From NCBI GenBank assembly GCA_038373865.1, contig JAXGGA010001159.1, positions 1-64,000 on the forward strand: DNA of 64,000 bases, in the 5' to 3' direction. This document shows, piece by piece, positions 29,993-43,800 of the stretch (its first letter is position 1; every line of letters begins with the position of its first letter). Below the pieces are notes generated by a model. That model saw only the letters and a list, made by a program, of their open reading frames with translations. It did not search any database and was not told the DNA's origin. The position numbers and the translations under genes were made by a program. The stretch comes from Uloborus plumipes (lineage: Eukaryota; Arthropoda; Arachnida; Araneae; Uloboridae).

Positions 29993-30610
29993 GGGACGTG
30001 CCGGGAATAGTGGCCAGAATGGTAAGGCTTTGAACTCGCAACTGAAGTGTCGCGGGTTCCATGTCAGACGGTCGTAGATCTGGGGAAGTCAAATAGAAGA
30101 TTTGGGGAAGTCAAATATGTTCATGGTCACAAAGTCCTCCTAGTCCCCATTCCAAATCAGTATCTCTGGTTGGACGTTTACTTACTGCTTTATACCAGAG
30201 GTCTGCCTTAAAATTTCGAGTTATACCGTACCAATTTGCGGTCGCTCGCTGGTGTTCTAATTTCACACTTAGCTACCCTTTTTTTTTTGCCTCTCTTTGC
30301 TCTATAAGAGGATCTCTGCCTCCAGCTCGTTCAATTCCTATTCCATGCTAGTGAGTGATTAAAAGCACGAAACTGCAGTCCATGGATGGAATAAACGAGT
30401 TGGTGGTGTATTGCATGTTTCTGCCTTATTCCTGGCTTTTGGGGCGGTTACTTACTGCTTTATACCTCTGGTTTGTGCTGGATCAGGGTGGCGTGGTTCT
30501 TGGGTTTGGTTTAAAAAAAAAAAAAAAAAAGGAAACGAAAAATAGAGCTGTCTTCAATGCCCATCTAACCTGTTAAACCACGTGTAGTTGTGGGTACGGT
30601 GGGTGTTAGA
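29993..30610 (+). mobile_element. tRNA-derived SINE interrupted by another short element
   Basis: The head shows GTGGCCAGAATGGTAAGGC and GCGGGTTCCATG (boxes A and B, worn). The middle GGTCACAAAGTCCTCC and the end TTAAACCACGTGTAGTTGTG recur in the cleaner SINE at 31039-31330. It is split by an insertion at 30197-30447 bounded by a 19-bp duplication. Confidence 0.65.
30197..30447 (+). mobile_element. short retroelement nested in the SINE, 19-bp target duplication
   Basis: TTACTTACTGCTTTATACC occurs at 30178-30196 and again at 30448-30466. The 251 bases between contain TTTGCTCTATAAGAGGATC and ACTGCAGTCCATGGATGG, shared with 12690-12845. A long perfect target duplication points to LINE-driven retroposition. 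Confidence 0.7.
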
Positions 30611-31038
30611 CAAGCCGTAACATAACACACACACACATTTTTTGACAACACATTTTTTTCTCTTTGGATTGTGCTCATTATTTTTCAGAACTTGTAAGGG
30701 CAATCGCATTTTAATGAAATCGCTGCACAAAACAGCTTGTAATGACTATAAATATGTTAAATCCTTATTTTATTTCACGAATTTTACAAAGAACAGGAAC
30801 TCTGCTGTTACAAAACACAGTGAAATTCTGAAGATTTTCTGAAACAGTGTCAATATGATGCTTTTTTGGCTACCGAGAAAATAACATTATTTAAATATTT
30901 TTTCTGGAAACCTTCAAAATTTAATTGCACTATATAGAAGTAGAGACCACGTTCTTCATAAAATTCACAAATTTAAACGAAGATTTAACATATTTCTAGT
31001 TTTTGTAAAAAACCGATGTGTCTGCTGCCGTATAATTG

Positions 31039-31330
31039 AGGGCCGTGGTGGCCCGATCGGTAAGGCATCGGACTCGTGTCCGGAGGGAACCGGGTTCGAT
31101 CCCAGCCGATCAAAGATCCACCGTCTTGATTAATGGTGGCTGGGAGGCGTTAAAAATGTCGTGGTCACAAAGTCCTCCAAGTGAAACGATACCTCTGGGG
31201 GTGCTGGGCCTAGGGTTTGCTCGACCCTAGGTTCTGGTTCAAAATTAAGAACAGAGCGCTCTTCAGGGCCCTATCCCGGTTAAACCACGAGCTGTGGTAG
31301 GTACGGGGGACCCTGGAGTGTGAAATGAAA
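31039..31330 (+). mobile_element. tRNA-derived SINE upstream of P450-B, 13-bp target duplication
   Basis: The perfect duplication TGCCGTATAATTG flanks it (31026-31038 and 31331-31343). The head GGCCGTGGTGGCCCGATCGG includes a box A, and GGGTTCGATCCCAGCC is a clear box B. The tail ends GAAATGAAA. The 64-codon open frame inside is chance. It ends 407 bases before the P450-B start codon. Confidence 0.85.
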
Positions 31331-31674
31331 TGCCGTATAATTGTCAATTTCCACATTTCCAATATTTCTTCCGTTAATTCTGTAAATGATACAATACAAG
31401 CAGAATATTTGATTAGTCATCTATCTGGAGTTCGTAGCGTAGGTAAACAGCAAGTAATTAAAAGTAGCAGTTAAAAAAGGCGGTGAAACAATTGTTTATA
31501 GCTTGCATTTTTATCACATAGATGAAATATTTATCGCTTATGGTTTCAAACAGTTTTGAGCCAGATTAAAAATGATATTTCAGATAATATTGTACATTTG
31601 AGCTGCAATTTATCTTTGCAAATGATAAGGGCAACTCTCCTAGATGTCAATATTTCCCTGAAATACCGTTTACT

Positions 31675-31684
31675 TATTTAAAAA
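31675..31684 (+). promoter_or_regulatory. possible TATA-like box of P450-B
   Basis: TATTTAAAAA lies about 54 bases upstream of the last base before the start codon. It is the only TATA-like word close to the ATG, but AT-rich sequence produces such words by chance. Confidence 0.25.
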
Positions 31685-31737
31685 GCTTCTCATTTGCCTC
31701 TTCCTTGCGTAGTAAACGAATTGATGCCGTGAGCAGC

Positions 31738-31817
31738 ATGGAAGTAACTCAACTCTTTCTTGGGCCAATCATCGCCCCCTTAATTTTAGGATTAACTACA
31801 ATATTTTTACTCTACTG
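31738..31817 (+). CDS. P450-B exon 1 (start, membrane anchor)
   Basis: Encodes MEVTQLFLGPIIAPLILGLT then TIFLLY, the N-terminal membrane anchor, ending in phase 2 at GTAAGC. No counterpart was found upstream of P450-A. Intron 1 (31818-35488, 3671 bp) holds an interspersed repeat and a large TA-flanked element. Confidence 0.88.
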
Positions 31818-34800
31818 GTAAGCTTTTTTCCTCTAGTGCATCTTTTTTTTTCCAAATACTTTTAATACATATAGTTTTTTCTTTAATTAAAAATATTACA
31901 GAACGATTTCGCAATTGAAAAACAATCAACATAAATTTCAATCAAACGAAAAAGAGAGAAAAAAACAGTTCTGAATATTTTAATTTTATTGAAATTTTTG
32001 ATTGAGCGTTAAAACTTTTTTCTTCTGCAGTTTAAAACACTTTATTTTAGTTATTTTTTTTAAAATTCAGTTCATCTATAAAAATACTTTAAAAATATTT
32101 CATTTCTCTACATTTAAAATAACCACCATTTAATTGACACTTTACTAGTAGTTGACACTTATTAACAATAAGCTACTGAAAAGCAAGTAAGTAAGCACTG
32201 AACATTTAAACACCGTTTTATAATTTCGGTTAAAAAGATACAAAATGAAGAATTAAATACCTTTTTTAGCCTACTTTCCCGTTAAAAATAAAAGAAAGAC
32301 TAAAAAGCATTAAAAGCATTAAATATCGCCGAGTCAAAAAAATATCGCCAAATCCAAAAAAAAAAAGTCAAAAAGAAATAAAAAAGAAAAATTAATTTGA
32401 AAAATTAAAAATTGAAAAGTAGGGTATTGAGATGGGGAAATTTGTGCGTCTGTCGGTCTGTCGGTCTGTCCCCCCCCCCCCCCCTAATAACTTTTGAATG
32501 AACACTGCGATTTGAACAAACTTTTATTTGTTGGAAAGATCTTATCAAAGATACTTCACTCCCGTATTTACATTTTCGATTTGAACAATTTTTTGTTCAA
32601 CATTGAACCGTTCAAACAAGCTCCCTTCAAACTAGCCCCTAATAACTTTTGAGTGAACAGTGGGATTTAAAAAAACTTTTTTTTTTGTTCGAAGGATCTC
32701 AGCCAGGATACTTCATTACCACATTTAAATTTTGAACATTTTTTCGTCGGTAACGGTAACAGTGTCGCGAGTTCAATATTTTTTTCCTATCTTAAAAATG
32801 CCAACATGCACCTGTATTTGTATACGTACATACACAAAATTTGTACATACCAGGACCGTAATCAGACTTTTGTTTCGGAGAGGTTTTTTACCTAGCGCAT
32901 TTCTCGTGAAATCTATGTTTAATAAAATTTGATTTCATACTCTAAATTTTATTGCTTTTGTTGCTACAGATGCTTGAAGGGGATTAACATGAAATTGTAA
33001 AAAAAAAAAAAAAAGAAAGAAAGAAAAAAAGACCAGTCTTTTCGATGAAGGAAAAAAAATCTGATGCGTACGCCTCTCTTAACTATTCGATGTCTTTTAA
33101 TCACGCAAAAGGAATAATGCGTTTACTTATTACTAAGCATTTAAGGTAACACTTCTGAAATGTCCATTTTATGACACTTATACAACGTGTTGATTATAGA
33201 GTTTGCACTTTTAAATTTGAAGAAGTTTGGTGTTCTTGCAAGTGGTATTCAAAATTCGAAGAAAAAGGGTGTATTGTTCGATAAGAAATAATGTTTGCAA
33301 TAACTATAATAACAATAAATACTACAGGTAAAACACTTAATTTGTGCAATTATTTAACAATGATAATTTCTTTTTTCAAATGAAATTGAAAATTTAGTAA
33401 ATTAAAAATGAGTAGGGTGAGTTCTGGTAAGTGCGTACCCTTTTCTTCAAAGTTCATGTTCTCAAGGATGCTGCTCTGTTGAAAAATCTTGTACACACAC
33501 AATTTTTTTTTAGTTTTCTTTCCAGATCCTTTACTAAGATTTTCAAGCATATAATATGTCAAATAAACCATAAGCATAGGTTTTGTGACCTGGTTTATGA
33601 CACCTATTCTAAGGTACGCACTTTCCCTACCTAGCGGGGTAAGTGCGTCCACCTTAAATTATGTGAATATGAACAGGAAAAAACTTCTGTCACATATTAA
33701 ATATGTTAGGTAGTTGCCTTGGGATAATTCCTAATACTAGAGATCAGCACTTGCTTGCATGGATGAAACGCAATCAGTGATATCCCACGTGTCTTAAAAA
33801 CAACTGTGATTTGAAGATTGAGAGTGTTGTGTTTGTGATTCTTTTCTTCCTCTGTCCTTTTAATAAGACCAAGTGAGCAAATGTAAGTTGTTTTTATTTA
33901 GTAATAATCACTTATAGTCTAAATAGTTTATTTTAGTTTAATACATTAAACAGTCTATGTTTAAGCCAGGGTTCGCACTTACCCCTTCTTAAATGCAAGA
34001 TGAGACATGTGCGTCCAATAGCGTTGTTGTAAGTGCGTACGCCTGTGATTTTCTTTACTTCTATTTATATAGTAGATCGTTAGGTGACCTGAGTGAACAA
34101 TTCGTTTTTTTCCGAATAAATACGGTTTTAAAATATTTTTCTTATTAGAATTAGCAGCAGTAAGAAAAAACACAAAATAAAGAGCAAAAAAAAAAAGAAA
34201 ATAATTGATCATGATATGATAATTGTACTTTTTTTTTCTTGTACATTGAAATAGTTTTTCACAATGTGTTCTTAATTTTCTTAAATATAATTTAATTATT
34301 ACTCCACCTTCGTTTTTTGAATCAGTTGGTTCCTCATTTAGTGTTTCATTTAATTTCATTGCTTCATTTGTCATTCTGGTTTTAAATTAAGTATAGCTTA
34401 TGATCGCTATTTTCAACAAAAAATTTACTAACTGATATCTAAAAGCCAATATATTTCAGAGGTAATGAATCAAATTGAAATCTTACGCCGCAATCAATGT
34501 AAATATAAATACTTGATGGAAATGACGTAGGATTTATAATCGGCTTATAAAAGATTTATAAGCAAAATTAAAGGTGAATTACGAGAGTTGGATTTTCCAC
34601 GTAACGGTACACACTTGCCTCATCATAATGGTACGCACTTGCTCCGCATAATAGTACGCATATGCCTCATGATAGTGGTACGCACTTGCCCCATCATAAT
34701 GGTACGCACTTACCCCCACCTTACTTTAAAGAAAGGGAAAGTGCGTACCGTCATATAAACAAATTTTATTCAGAGTATTTGATCAAAATACCCCATGTAT

Positions 34801-37800
34801 GTTATTAGTAGCTATTACTCAAAAGAAACAACTTGCATTTCTTGACTTCAATTGCTTGGTATGACTACAAGAGAAAGTGAAACAAAACCTTCTCAATCTT
34901 TACTTTGGAGTTTTTTTGAAGACATTTAAGTTGTCTCTGATTGTGTTTCGTCTATTAAATCCAGGTCTGAATTCTACCTATTGAAATTATCATTAGACAG
35001 TTATCTAACGTAGTCGATGTGTTACAGAAGCCATTTCAACCCAGTGTTCATATAATTCCCAGTGGACGCACTTACCAGAACTCACCCTAATAATTTTTTC
35101 AGCAAATAAAAAGTGTGTGAAAGCCAGTTTTTGGAATAGCTTTGAAAATTTTGGGAGGGGGTTTGAACTCTAAATACATACACACCTACATACAGTGGTG
35201 TCGGTAAAGGTAACGGCAACAGTGTCGCAGTTGCTATTGCTTTTTTCGCATATCAAAAAAAAAAAAAAAATGCCCGATACTGCTTAAAAAAGTTTTCACT
35301 TCAAGGTAACAATGTCGCGAGTTCAATTGTTTTTTCCTGTCGCAAAAAATGTCCAAAGCACCTAAAAAAAAGTTTTAACTTCAAAAATGGTGTGTCAAAA
35401 TGGTGTGGTAAAAATGGTAAATCCTCACGGGTCAGCGAATTAACTTTAACAATTTTTTTAACCTGTTGTTTTACTATTTCCCTTACAGGCTGTCTACAAG
35501 GAGACACAATTACTGGAAAGAAAGAGGAGTCATCTATGATAAACCCATCCCCTTCTTTGGATCTCTCCTACGAGCATTTACAAAGGTACTCACACTTTTA
35601 TGCATCAATTTTATGAACATTCAACCAGTATACTGTCGTGCTAAGAGCAAAAGTGGTATCTGCAGTCGAGCTTAACCCCTTCCAGGCTCATTTTATTTCG
35701 GGATTACGGATCAAAAAATGTCAATTTTCAAAAAATGTCAATTTTTTTCTGCTTATTTTCATACATACATATCTTTTTAAACATAATAGCATCATTCGCA
35801 TTCAACATTTCCTAAAAATAAATGTAAAAATATCTATTTAAATAATCATTATACTTTGGAGTTGGGCGCCTACTCTTATCTTAAATCTACAGCCCAAAAC
35901 ACCTTATAGTGCTGCCATTTAGTAGCAACAATAGTAAATAAAAGCATCCGAAACCATAAAAGGGACATGTGAAATAATTCGGGAAAGACTGGTTGTGAAT
36001 TTTCACAGTGCCCGAGTTACACTCGGGATGAGCCAGAATGGAACAATTCGCTTGCCCGAGTCCAGCTCGGGAAAAGCCGGGAAGAGGTTAAACTGAGATA
36101 CTATTAACCTTCAAAGTTTTGCACATCCATGCTTGATTCAGATGATACTTTTTCAGATTGAAAAAAAAATATTTCCCCTTCTCAAATGACCATAAAACTT
36201 TGTATTTAGGTATAATAAGTTACAGAGGGGACAATAACCACATGATATAATTTACCCGGAGACAATAACGAAATTTGGTTAAGAAGTGCAGATACGATTT
36301 TTATGCTTATCACGGCAGTATATGAAAAGGGGAAAAAAAAAACTAAATTGTTAAATTAAAAATGTTCTTTCTGAATTGATAACGCATCCACATACTAGTA
36401 GTTACTAGCTTAATAATCATTCTTATTACAGTTCTTACCATATGCTATTACAGTATTAGTTGTTTAAAAGCTGTTCAGTTAACAATAAAAATGTCCATAC
36501 CTCTTTGGCATAAGGAAGGATTGGGACTTGCATTTTACAGTTACTATATGAACGCTAACTTTTAAAAATATAATGTAAATGACAAGGTAATGTATCACTT
36601 ATGTAATAAGGTTCAAAAAATATTGATCAACTACATTTTATTTAAAATTATTCTTGAATATATGTTCCTCCCAAAAGAAAATATTCATCTGCTACCAACC
36701 CTATTTGGCTGGGTATTTTTGTAATAAAGTATGTTTTATTAAAAAATAGTATGGAAGTATAATTGTTTGGTCTTTTTTACAAGTTTCACTGTTTAAATCA
36801 ATTGAAATAATCATAGAAGTATAATTATTTCAATCTTTAATGTGCTTTGGTTGATTTAACGAAGATTGTCATTTATTTTCACGCTATAAAGCGCAAGAAA
36901 GAAATTTGTAAAATTGTAAAGTATGTGTCAAAAGTAATAAACACAATAAGCTAATTTCAACTTTTTTTTTAATGTGGAAACCTTTGAGCAGAAAAATTAA
37001 ATTTATTTCTTCTCAATGATGAAAACAGATTGCCATTCGGCATTTGCCCTTTCTTTTCCAAGACATTGATGATCATTTGCAAAGAAGCACTTAGTAGGTA
37101 GGCCATCGTTGTCCTTTTCATAGCTTAACTTTAACTGGTTTACCCATTGAGAGATGGCAGCACGAGTCATTTCCACTTCCACCATTGGGATATGGGGTTA
37201 GAGGGAAGGAAATAATTTCAAAATAATGTGCATTAGAATGAAAATAATAATTTTAACAACAACTTATTTCACTTCATTTGCTGATCAACGCATTATTGTT
37301 CAAAAATATGGGGCAATAACTAACGGACGTTCTGTCTCTTTTTCAAAATGACCCGGAGTCTACAACAGGCGTCCCGGCGCTTTATACCCTTTAAGTCCAC
37401 CGGCCATTGCTCCTTCGCCACCGCGCAAGACATGGTGCCGCGCACACACACACAGACATATCTCAATTCGTCACTAGAAAGACACATAATTTGTATTCAA
37501 GATGTAAGAATTTTACTTTTTTTTGTCTTTTCTTATATGATCAGTTTACATTGCCTTTTCTCTGGCTGTGAAAACTTATCAATTGAACTGACCTTGGTGA
37601 GAGTGAGAGAGACTTATCTTACGTCAATCTCCCACGCGCGTAACTAAAAGATACAAACCTTTAGCTAAAATCAAAAAAGAAATTGAAAAAAAAATTCTGG
37701 TTTCTTGACTGTAATCAGCTTTCCAGCTGCAAAATGTCAAGATAAAAGCTTTTTTTCAATTTTACACTCTGAAACAATAGGTAGGAATATAACATACGGA

Positions 37801-40800
37801 CAAGGTCAAACACTATCAGCATCAATGTTTTGATGTTATCAAACGTTTCCTTCAATAGCGCAATCAGATCCATGCGTTTCAATTCAGTTTGGGGTTACTA
37901 CTATTTTGCATTTGTGGGTTTTGTTTACCGTAAAATGGGGTGTATAGGAACAGCGGGGTCAATCGGAACAAAACTTCCCGACCGTATAAAGAAATTCTTC
38001 AGAAATATACTATTGGGTATTTTTCGCCATTAATTTTTTTTTAGAAAGGCAAGATCATAGGAAGTAGGAAAAAATTACTTTTGTCAATCTGGAAACGCTA
38101 CTGGCTTCTAAGGAGGGCTGCACGTGGAATGCTAGAAAACATCACATTTTCATAGACTGCAAAACTTCATATGCATGAACAAACCTTCTTATATTTTAAA
38201 CCTAAGAGTGGTATGTTTCAATTATACATGTATCTGAACAACAGAATACCACATTACAATTTACATTTTTTATAAATTGCGTCTTAAAAATGAAGAATTC
38301 TGAAAAATGCCATAGGAAAAAAAATTGCAGAGCGAATCGGAACACTTGGTTCTGTTGTTCCAATTCAAACTTATTTGAAGGAAACTGTTTGAAAAATCAA
38401 GATACTAACCCCAATTCTTCTAATCAAGACAAGGACAAGGATTTATTACTGTTTATCCCTTCTCGTGAGCAACTAGATCTTAGAATGACAAAAAGTTGCA
38501 GATTTTAAAAGATTTTTTCTCCAGAAGACATCTTTTTACTTAAAATACGCGGGGGAAAATCATATAGACTTTATATAGCAAAAGGCCAGTACACAGACAG
38601 TCATGAATAAGCGTTAAAATCTTTCAGGACAATCCCCGAAACCCAGAGATTTCAAGAAACTAAAGGAAAGGCAGAGTTCATCCCAGAAGATGCTAGGAAA
38701 AAACTTAAGCCAAGTCACAATTACTAGTTTTAAGGACAAGTACATATTTGTGGACGACATGAGTGACTTCCATTCATGTTAAAAATTTGTATTTCAATTC
38801 AAAAGCATTTCTTAAAATTACTTTTCATTTTTCATAAGTTCAAAATTATTTTGATTTTTGACAAATTATAAACGTTTACTGGTATTGAAATTATACATTT
38901 ATTTGACAGTAATTATCTGTTCTTATTCTCCCCCATCAACATTACTCATGTTTGTGAGACCTATTACAGGTTAAATGGAAAAAAATAAGAAAATTTAACA
39001 TGTGTTCCGATTGACCCCTATCAGCGGAGTGATTCGGAACACCCATAATTTCCTATATATTTTAATAATAACTGCTCAAAATGTTTTGTCTTTGCTTGGA
39101 ATATCAAAAGTAAAGCAAGACCGAAGTTTTTAATCAGAAAATCAAATTTAAAAAAAATCTTTTAACTGCTTTTTTTTGCAGTCAAAGCTAAAAAGTGCTC
39201 CGATTCACCCCATTTTACGGTACTCTTTTTGTTTATATTTTTTTCTAATTTTTCTTATTTTGCACAGAAAAGTAACAAACATACTGTCTAAAATTTTTTC
39301 GTGCGACCTCCGAGACATCTGCGCACGCGCCAAGTTGCTTCGAACTTTCTTGAAATAGGGGGGAAAAGCAACGAGAAAGTAGTAAGCGAACAAAAGCTGA
39401 AGGCATCGGGTAGTGCGCATCCTAAACCAATCTCCCCTTTTTCAGATGGAAGCGTCCGTTAACAGAATGTGCATTCCTTTTCTCACAGATGTTGTTGTTG
39501 AGTCTAAGTTCATTAAAATTAGTATGAAGTGGGGTGCCATCAGGGACGGGTACAAAAGATTAAATGGGAGACGATCGCTCTTCCCTTGAGGGACCTTCCA
39601 GTGGTAAATTTCCAATATCGAAGTTTTAAAAAAAGGCATTTTTAGACTTTTTGATGCTGGCAGCAGGAAGATTTAGGGCTCTCTTCAGTATATATATCGC
39701 AACTGAAGTCCAAAACATATGAAATCAACATTTGTAAACAAAGATATTTTGTATAGGATACATAAAAAATGGAATCATCATTCCCATGAATCATTTCTGG
39801 ATCCGCCCGTAGGTGCCATTGCCTCGAGGAGTTGGACTTCTTTATTTGCATATAAGACAACAAAATAAGGATTTACAACAAAAAGACTGGAAATACGCCC
39901 AGGGTACCGGTGGGAATCGAACCCGTAACCTCTGGCTTTCGAAGCGAAGCTACTATCTCAGCGCCACGGACGATTATTTCTCACACATATTTTAAAGTTG
40001 TTAAATCTTTAAAATAGATTTGTCTCGTTTCTGAAAAAAATAATTGAGTGATCTGCTGTAAGAGCTGTAAAGGAAATGTTTCCCTTAGTCAAAAGTGCAA
40101 CTTTTAGTCTCTGATATTAATAGAATTCGCAAAAAAAAAAAAAAAAAAAATACATGGAGCTAGAAAATATTTTTATTTTCCAAACAGTTTCGAAAACGAA
40201 GCGAGGTCTCGCATGACGTCGCAAGAGAAGAAACTTTGGTGTAAAGTCAGACCGAGGCATCAACGATTTTGAATCACTGGTAACACCAGCTCCTCAACAT
40301 TGAAAAATTCGATCCCAAAACGTCGGCTAGTCTATAAAGTGGTCTTGCGTTTAGCTTTTCGTACACTTGTGAAGTCAGCCGGCGAAAATGAAAGAGGGAC
40401 TGAGCGTCGATTAAGATTTCGCTTTTAAGAAAGAAAATGAATCAAAATTAAGAAAACAAATTACTTTATCCAAGGATTGTGCTCTTTCAGAAAGAAAAAA
40501 AAAAAAAAAACAAAAAATTGAAAAATGGGAAATTCCCTCACTGACGTTTCCATGTTGAGCAACTTGGTTCGACCAACTTATTACTCGCTTTGCCATTAGT
40601 CGACTTCTCACGTTTTTGGTTTAACACCCGCATTCTGCACAATTCAACTCTCAATCAGACAGCCAAGCCACTTATGAAAGCCTTCTCCAACCAGTAACGC
40701 CAGTATTCATCAGACGATGTGAACTTCGATTAGACAATCAAACATCGGTCGAAGCCTTCTTCTACATGGACTTTGCTAAAATATCTGTCTTATCTACTTT

Positions 40801-43800
40801 TCTAATGAGGTGAGGAAATTGGAACAAGATTGTATGTATAATCTGATGCAAAAAAAAAAAAAGAAAAGAAAAAAAAAAAAAAAACTTTTGACTAATGGCG
40901 AATTGAAATGAGAAAATTTTTCATCTCTTGAATGAAAATTAATGCGCTATTTTATCTTATAAAATTAATTACAAAAAAAAAAACTTGTTCGGAATTGAAG
41001 GAAGAAAAAACTCCGCGATGTACAAACCCACGGAACTCGGAAGTATATTTGCACCAGATTTTAAGGCTGTAGGTGTTATGAGGTATCTTGTTCGCAGGCA
41101 GGCCACAGGAATCCTTCACAATATCTTTGGTATTACTTGTTTAAAAAATATATAGAGAGAGATAAACTCATTTTTTTTTCTCATGCTATAATTTGTTTTA
41201 TTTTTTCTCCCAGCCTGCTCAGGATGTTGAAATTGAAAGATATAAGAAATATGGACGAATATATGGGTGAGTTCCTTCATTATACGGTATTACTTTTTAA
41301 CGAATGCCATAATAATTTATTTGCCGGCCACCTTGTCTAGTGGTCAGAGTAGTCTGCCATGGATGGTGTGGCCCCGGGTTCGAGTCCCGGCTTGGGCATG
41401 GATGTGCTTTCTCTCTCCTGTCCTTGTCCTTTCTGTGTGTGAATGTGTTGTGTGAAAGGTTGCCTACCCTATAAACGGGTCCCTATGGCATGCGTGTACT
41501 GTGGAAGTCGGTCTTCACACCAAATAACGGTACAGTTGGAAAAGTGAAGCAGCGCACCCCAAATTGCCAGCCTGGCTGGCACACGACAAAAAAAAAAAAT
41601 AATAATAATAATTTATTTGTAAAAACATTTGTAATTACTTCTGACAAAAAATATCTTTCGTGAAGTTTAGTATTTAAATTCAAATAATACTGGAAAGCCA
41701 AAAATGTTTTTATATATTTTTAAATTATTAAATCCTATTTAATTATCAAGTACGGAAGCAACACGCACATTATAATTACACATAACAAATAGTTGTGGTT
41801 AATTTGAGGAAACCAGATCCCAAATATATGCATTTGTATAATTCGAGTTTTATATTGACTTGTGAAACTTTTTAAGGTGTACCTGGTACACCAAGATTTC
41901 GTAGGGTACAATTCAAATACCACTTTCCCAGTATTTTCCCCTTTAAACAGCTCTTCAATGCACTCTATGGTGTTATTGTGGCTGGACGTAACACATTTTT
42001 CAAAATGTATTGGTTGTCTAATAAAAATGCTACGAGCGGCGCATACTGTCTGTCCATGAAAACCGCGCTTAGCCACTCACGAACAGTTCCTCTTAAAAAA
42101 GGATAGATGGGTTGTGGATGATAGCTTTCCGAAGTTTTCAATTTAAAACTTGCATTTGCTGTATTCTTTTGACATATTAAACTAAACTATTTATTTAAAA
42201 TTAGCATCGTTCCACACGGTTCAAAAAATGCTTTTTATTCTTCTTCCCCTTATTGTCATCTTAGCTATCACCAGTATTTTGGTAAGATCAGAAGAAGACA
42301 TGACGCATGCGTAAACACGCGGAAGGTTTTACCTAAGAAGATCAGACAGTATTTATCTCATAACTTGTTGCTTGTATTTACCTTGAAAATGGGTTCGTCA
42401 TTTATTGAACATACTGTAATAAAGATTTGTTTCACTTATTTAGGCATTTCGAAGGAACCCGGCCTGTTATATCAGTTGGAGATCCAGCCCTGCTGAAGAA
42501 CATCTTGGTTAAGGATTTTGGATCTTTTACGCAACGAAGAGTATGTACTCATTAAATCTATAGTGTGTGTGTTTGTGTGTTTGCGCTCTATTCCGTTGCT
42601 TTTAGGCGTACACCTCAGACGGTGTATTTGAAACTCTTTTCCGTAATATTAAATTAGATCTTCTGCTTTTCCTCATTATTTAACAATTAACTAGCCGCAA
42701 TGGAGATGACATGTATTTTCCAAGAATTTTATTGAGCTAGCTTTGGTTTTAAGCGCTTCATTGATAATGAATTTTAGTGCAAAGAAAAGTCAATTGTCAA
42801 AATGAAGAGTTAATGAAAAAGTGAAACTCGAAGTATAGCAACGAAAAATAAGGAAAAAACATAACGTCAATGAACCAAGTTTTCTTTCTTTGGTAATATT
42901 TTATACATATAGCAGCTATCTGTTGTTTGTTGTGATGAGCATTGTTTAGTTTCGATAAGTAAAAATATTAAAGAGCACGATTTTATCTTTCAATTGATTA
43001 CTCCGTTTTTTTTTTTTTTGTCAACTCATTTATCTTAAATAATCTAATTTCGAGAGAAAAATATAATTCGATCTGATATAACTAGTTTCTTGCTTGTCAA
43101 GAATGCTTGATTTCTAATACATTAAACCTTTGTTAATCCGGACTAGACCTCGCCAACTCTGTACAACCGTTCAGAAGTATTATATATATTTTTATAAGAC
43201 GAATTAGAGCAATAATGTGATTTTCTGGGCTGTATTTTGTGCATTTGTAAAGCATTTTAATAATTTTGACTTACGCAGTTTTACATTTTCAATAGCCAAT
43301 GTTAAGTGAGGAAAAGTAGGCAGTAGCTCTAAAATCCCTTTTTTTTTGGGAGGAGGGGGAAAGCAAAGTTAGTACGTTTGCAGGTGAGTATTCACAACGT
43401 CCTGGACTTTGAAAACTTCTATATATCCTTTGATCAATACCTTCTTTTTTCAGCTCCTTTCATGTGTTTTTAATATTTTCAAACTTAACTCAAAAACAGT
43501 TCAAAAGTTTAAATACAGCATTATTCCGATCCCACTACTAAAATTCAGTTGGTTTCTCCCTTGCCACAGACAAAATTATCTCTCCAGTTCCAATTCCTTT
43601 TCTCTCTAAAAATATTTTCTCAAATAAATTTGGTTTGACAGTAACCACCTTTCATTCTGATAAAAATATAAATAATTTTGAGCAAAAGCTTAAAAAGTGT
43701 GTAGTGTACTTTAATTATTTTTTACTGAAATGAACTTAAAAATTTTCTTTGATTAATTATTCGCATAAAATATACACACTGTTTATTTATTTATTCTTGA

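Noticed and set aside
31039..31110. tRNA gene candidates (also at 14714, 39901 and 41324)
   Set aside because: Boxes A and B are present but acceptor stems do not close, and SINE bodies and target duplications follow; they are SINE heads.
33979..34374. 131-codon minus-strand frame
   Set aside because: It lies inside a TA-flanked element but has no DDE, HTH or zinc-finger pattern and is rich in Lys/Asn/Phe from AT-rich sequence.
34603..34716. Regular 24-bp repeats that could be mistaken for a CRISPR array
   Set aside because: There are no unique spacers or cas genes, the genome is eukaryotic, and the unit equals the element's terminal motif.
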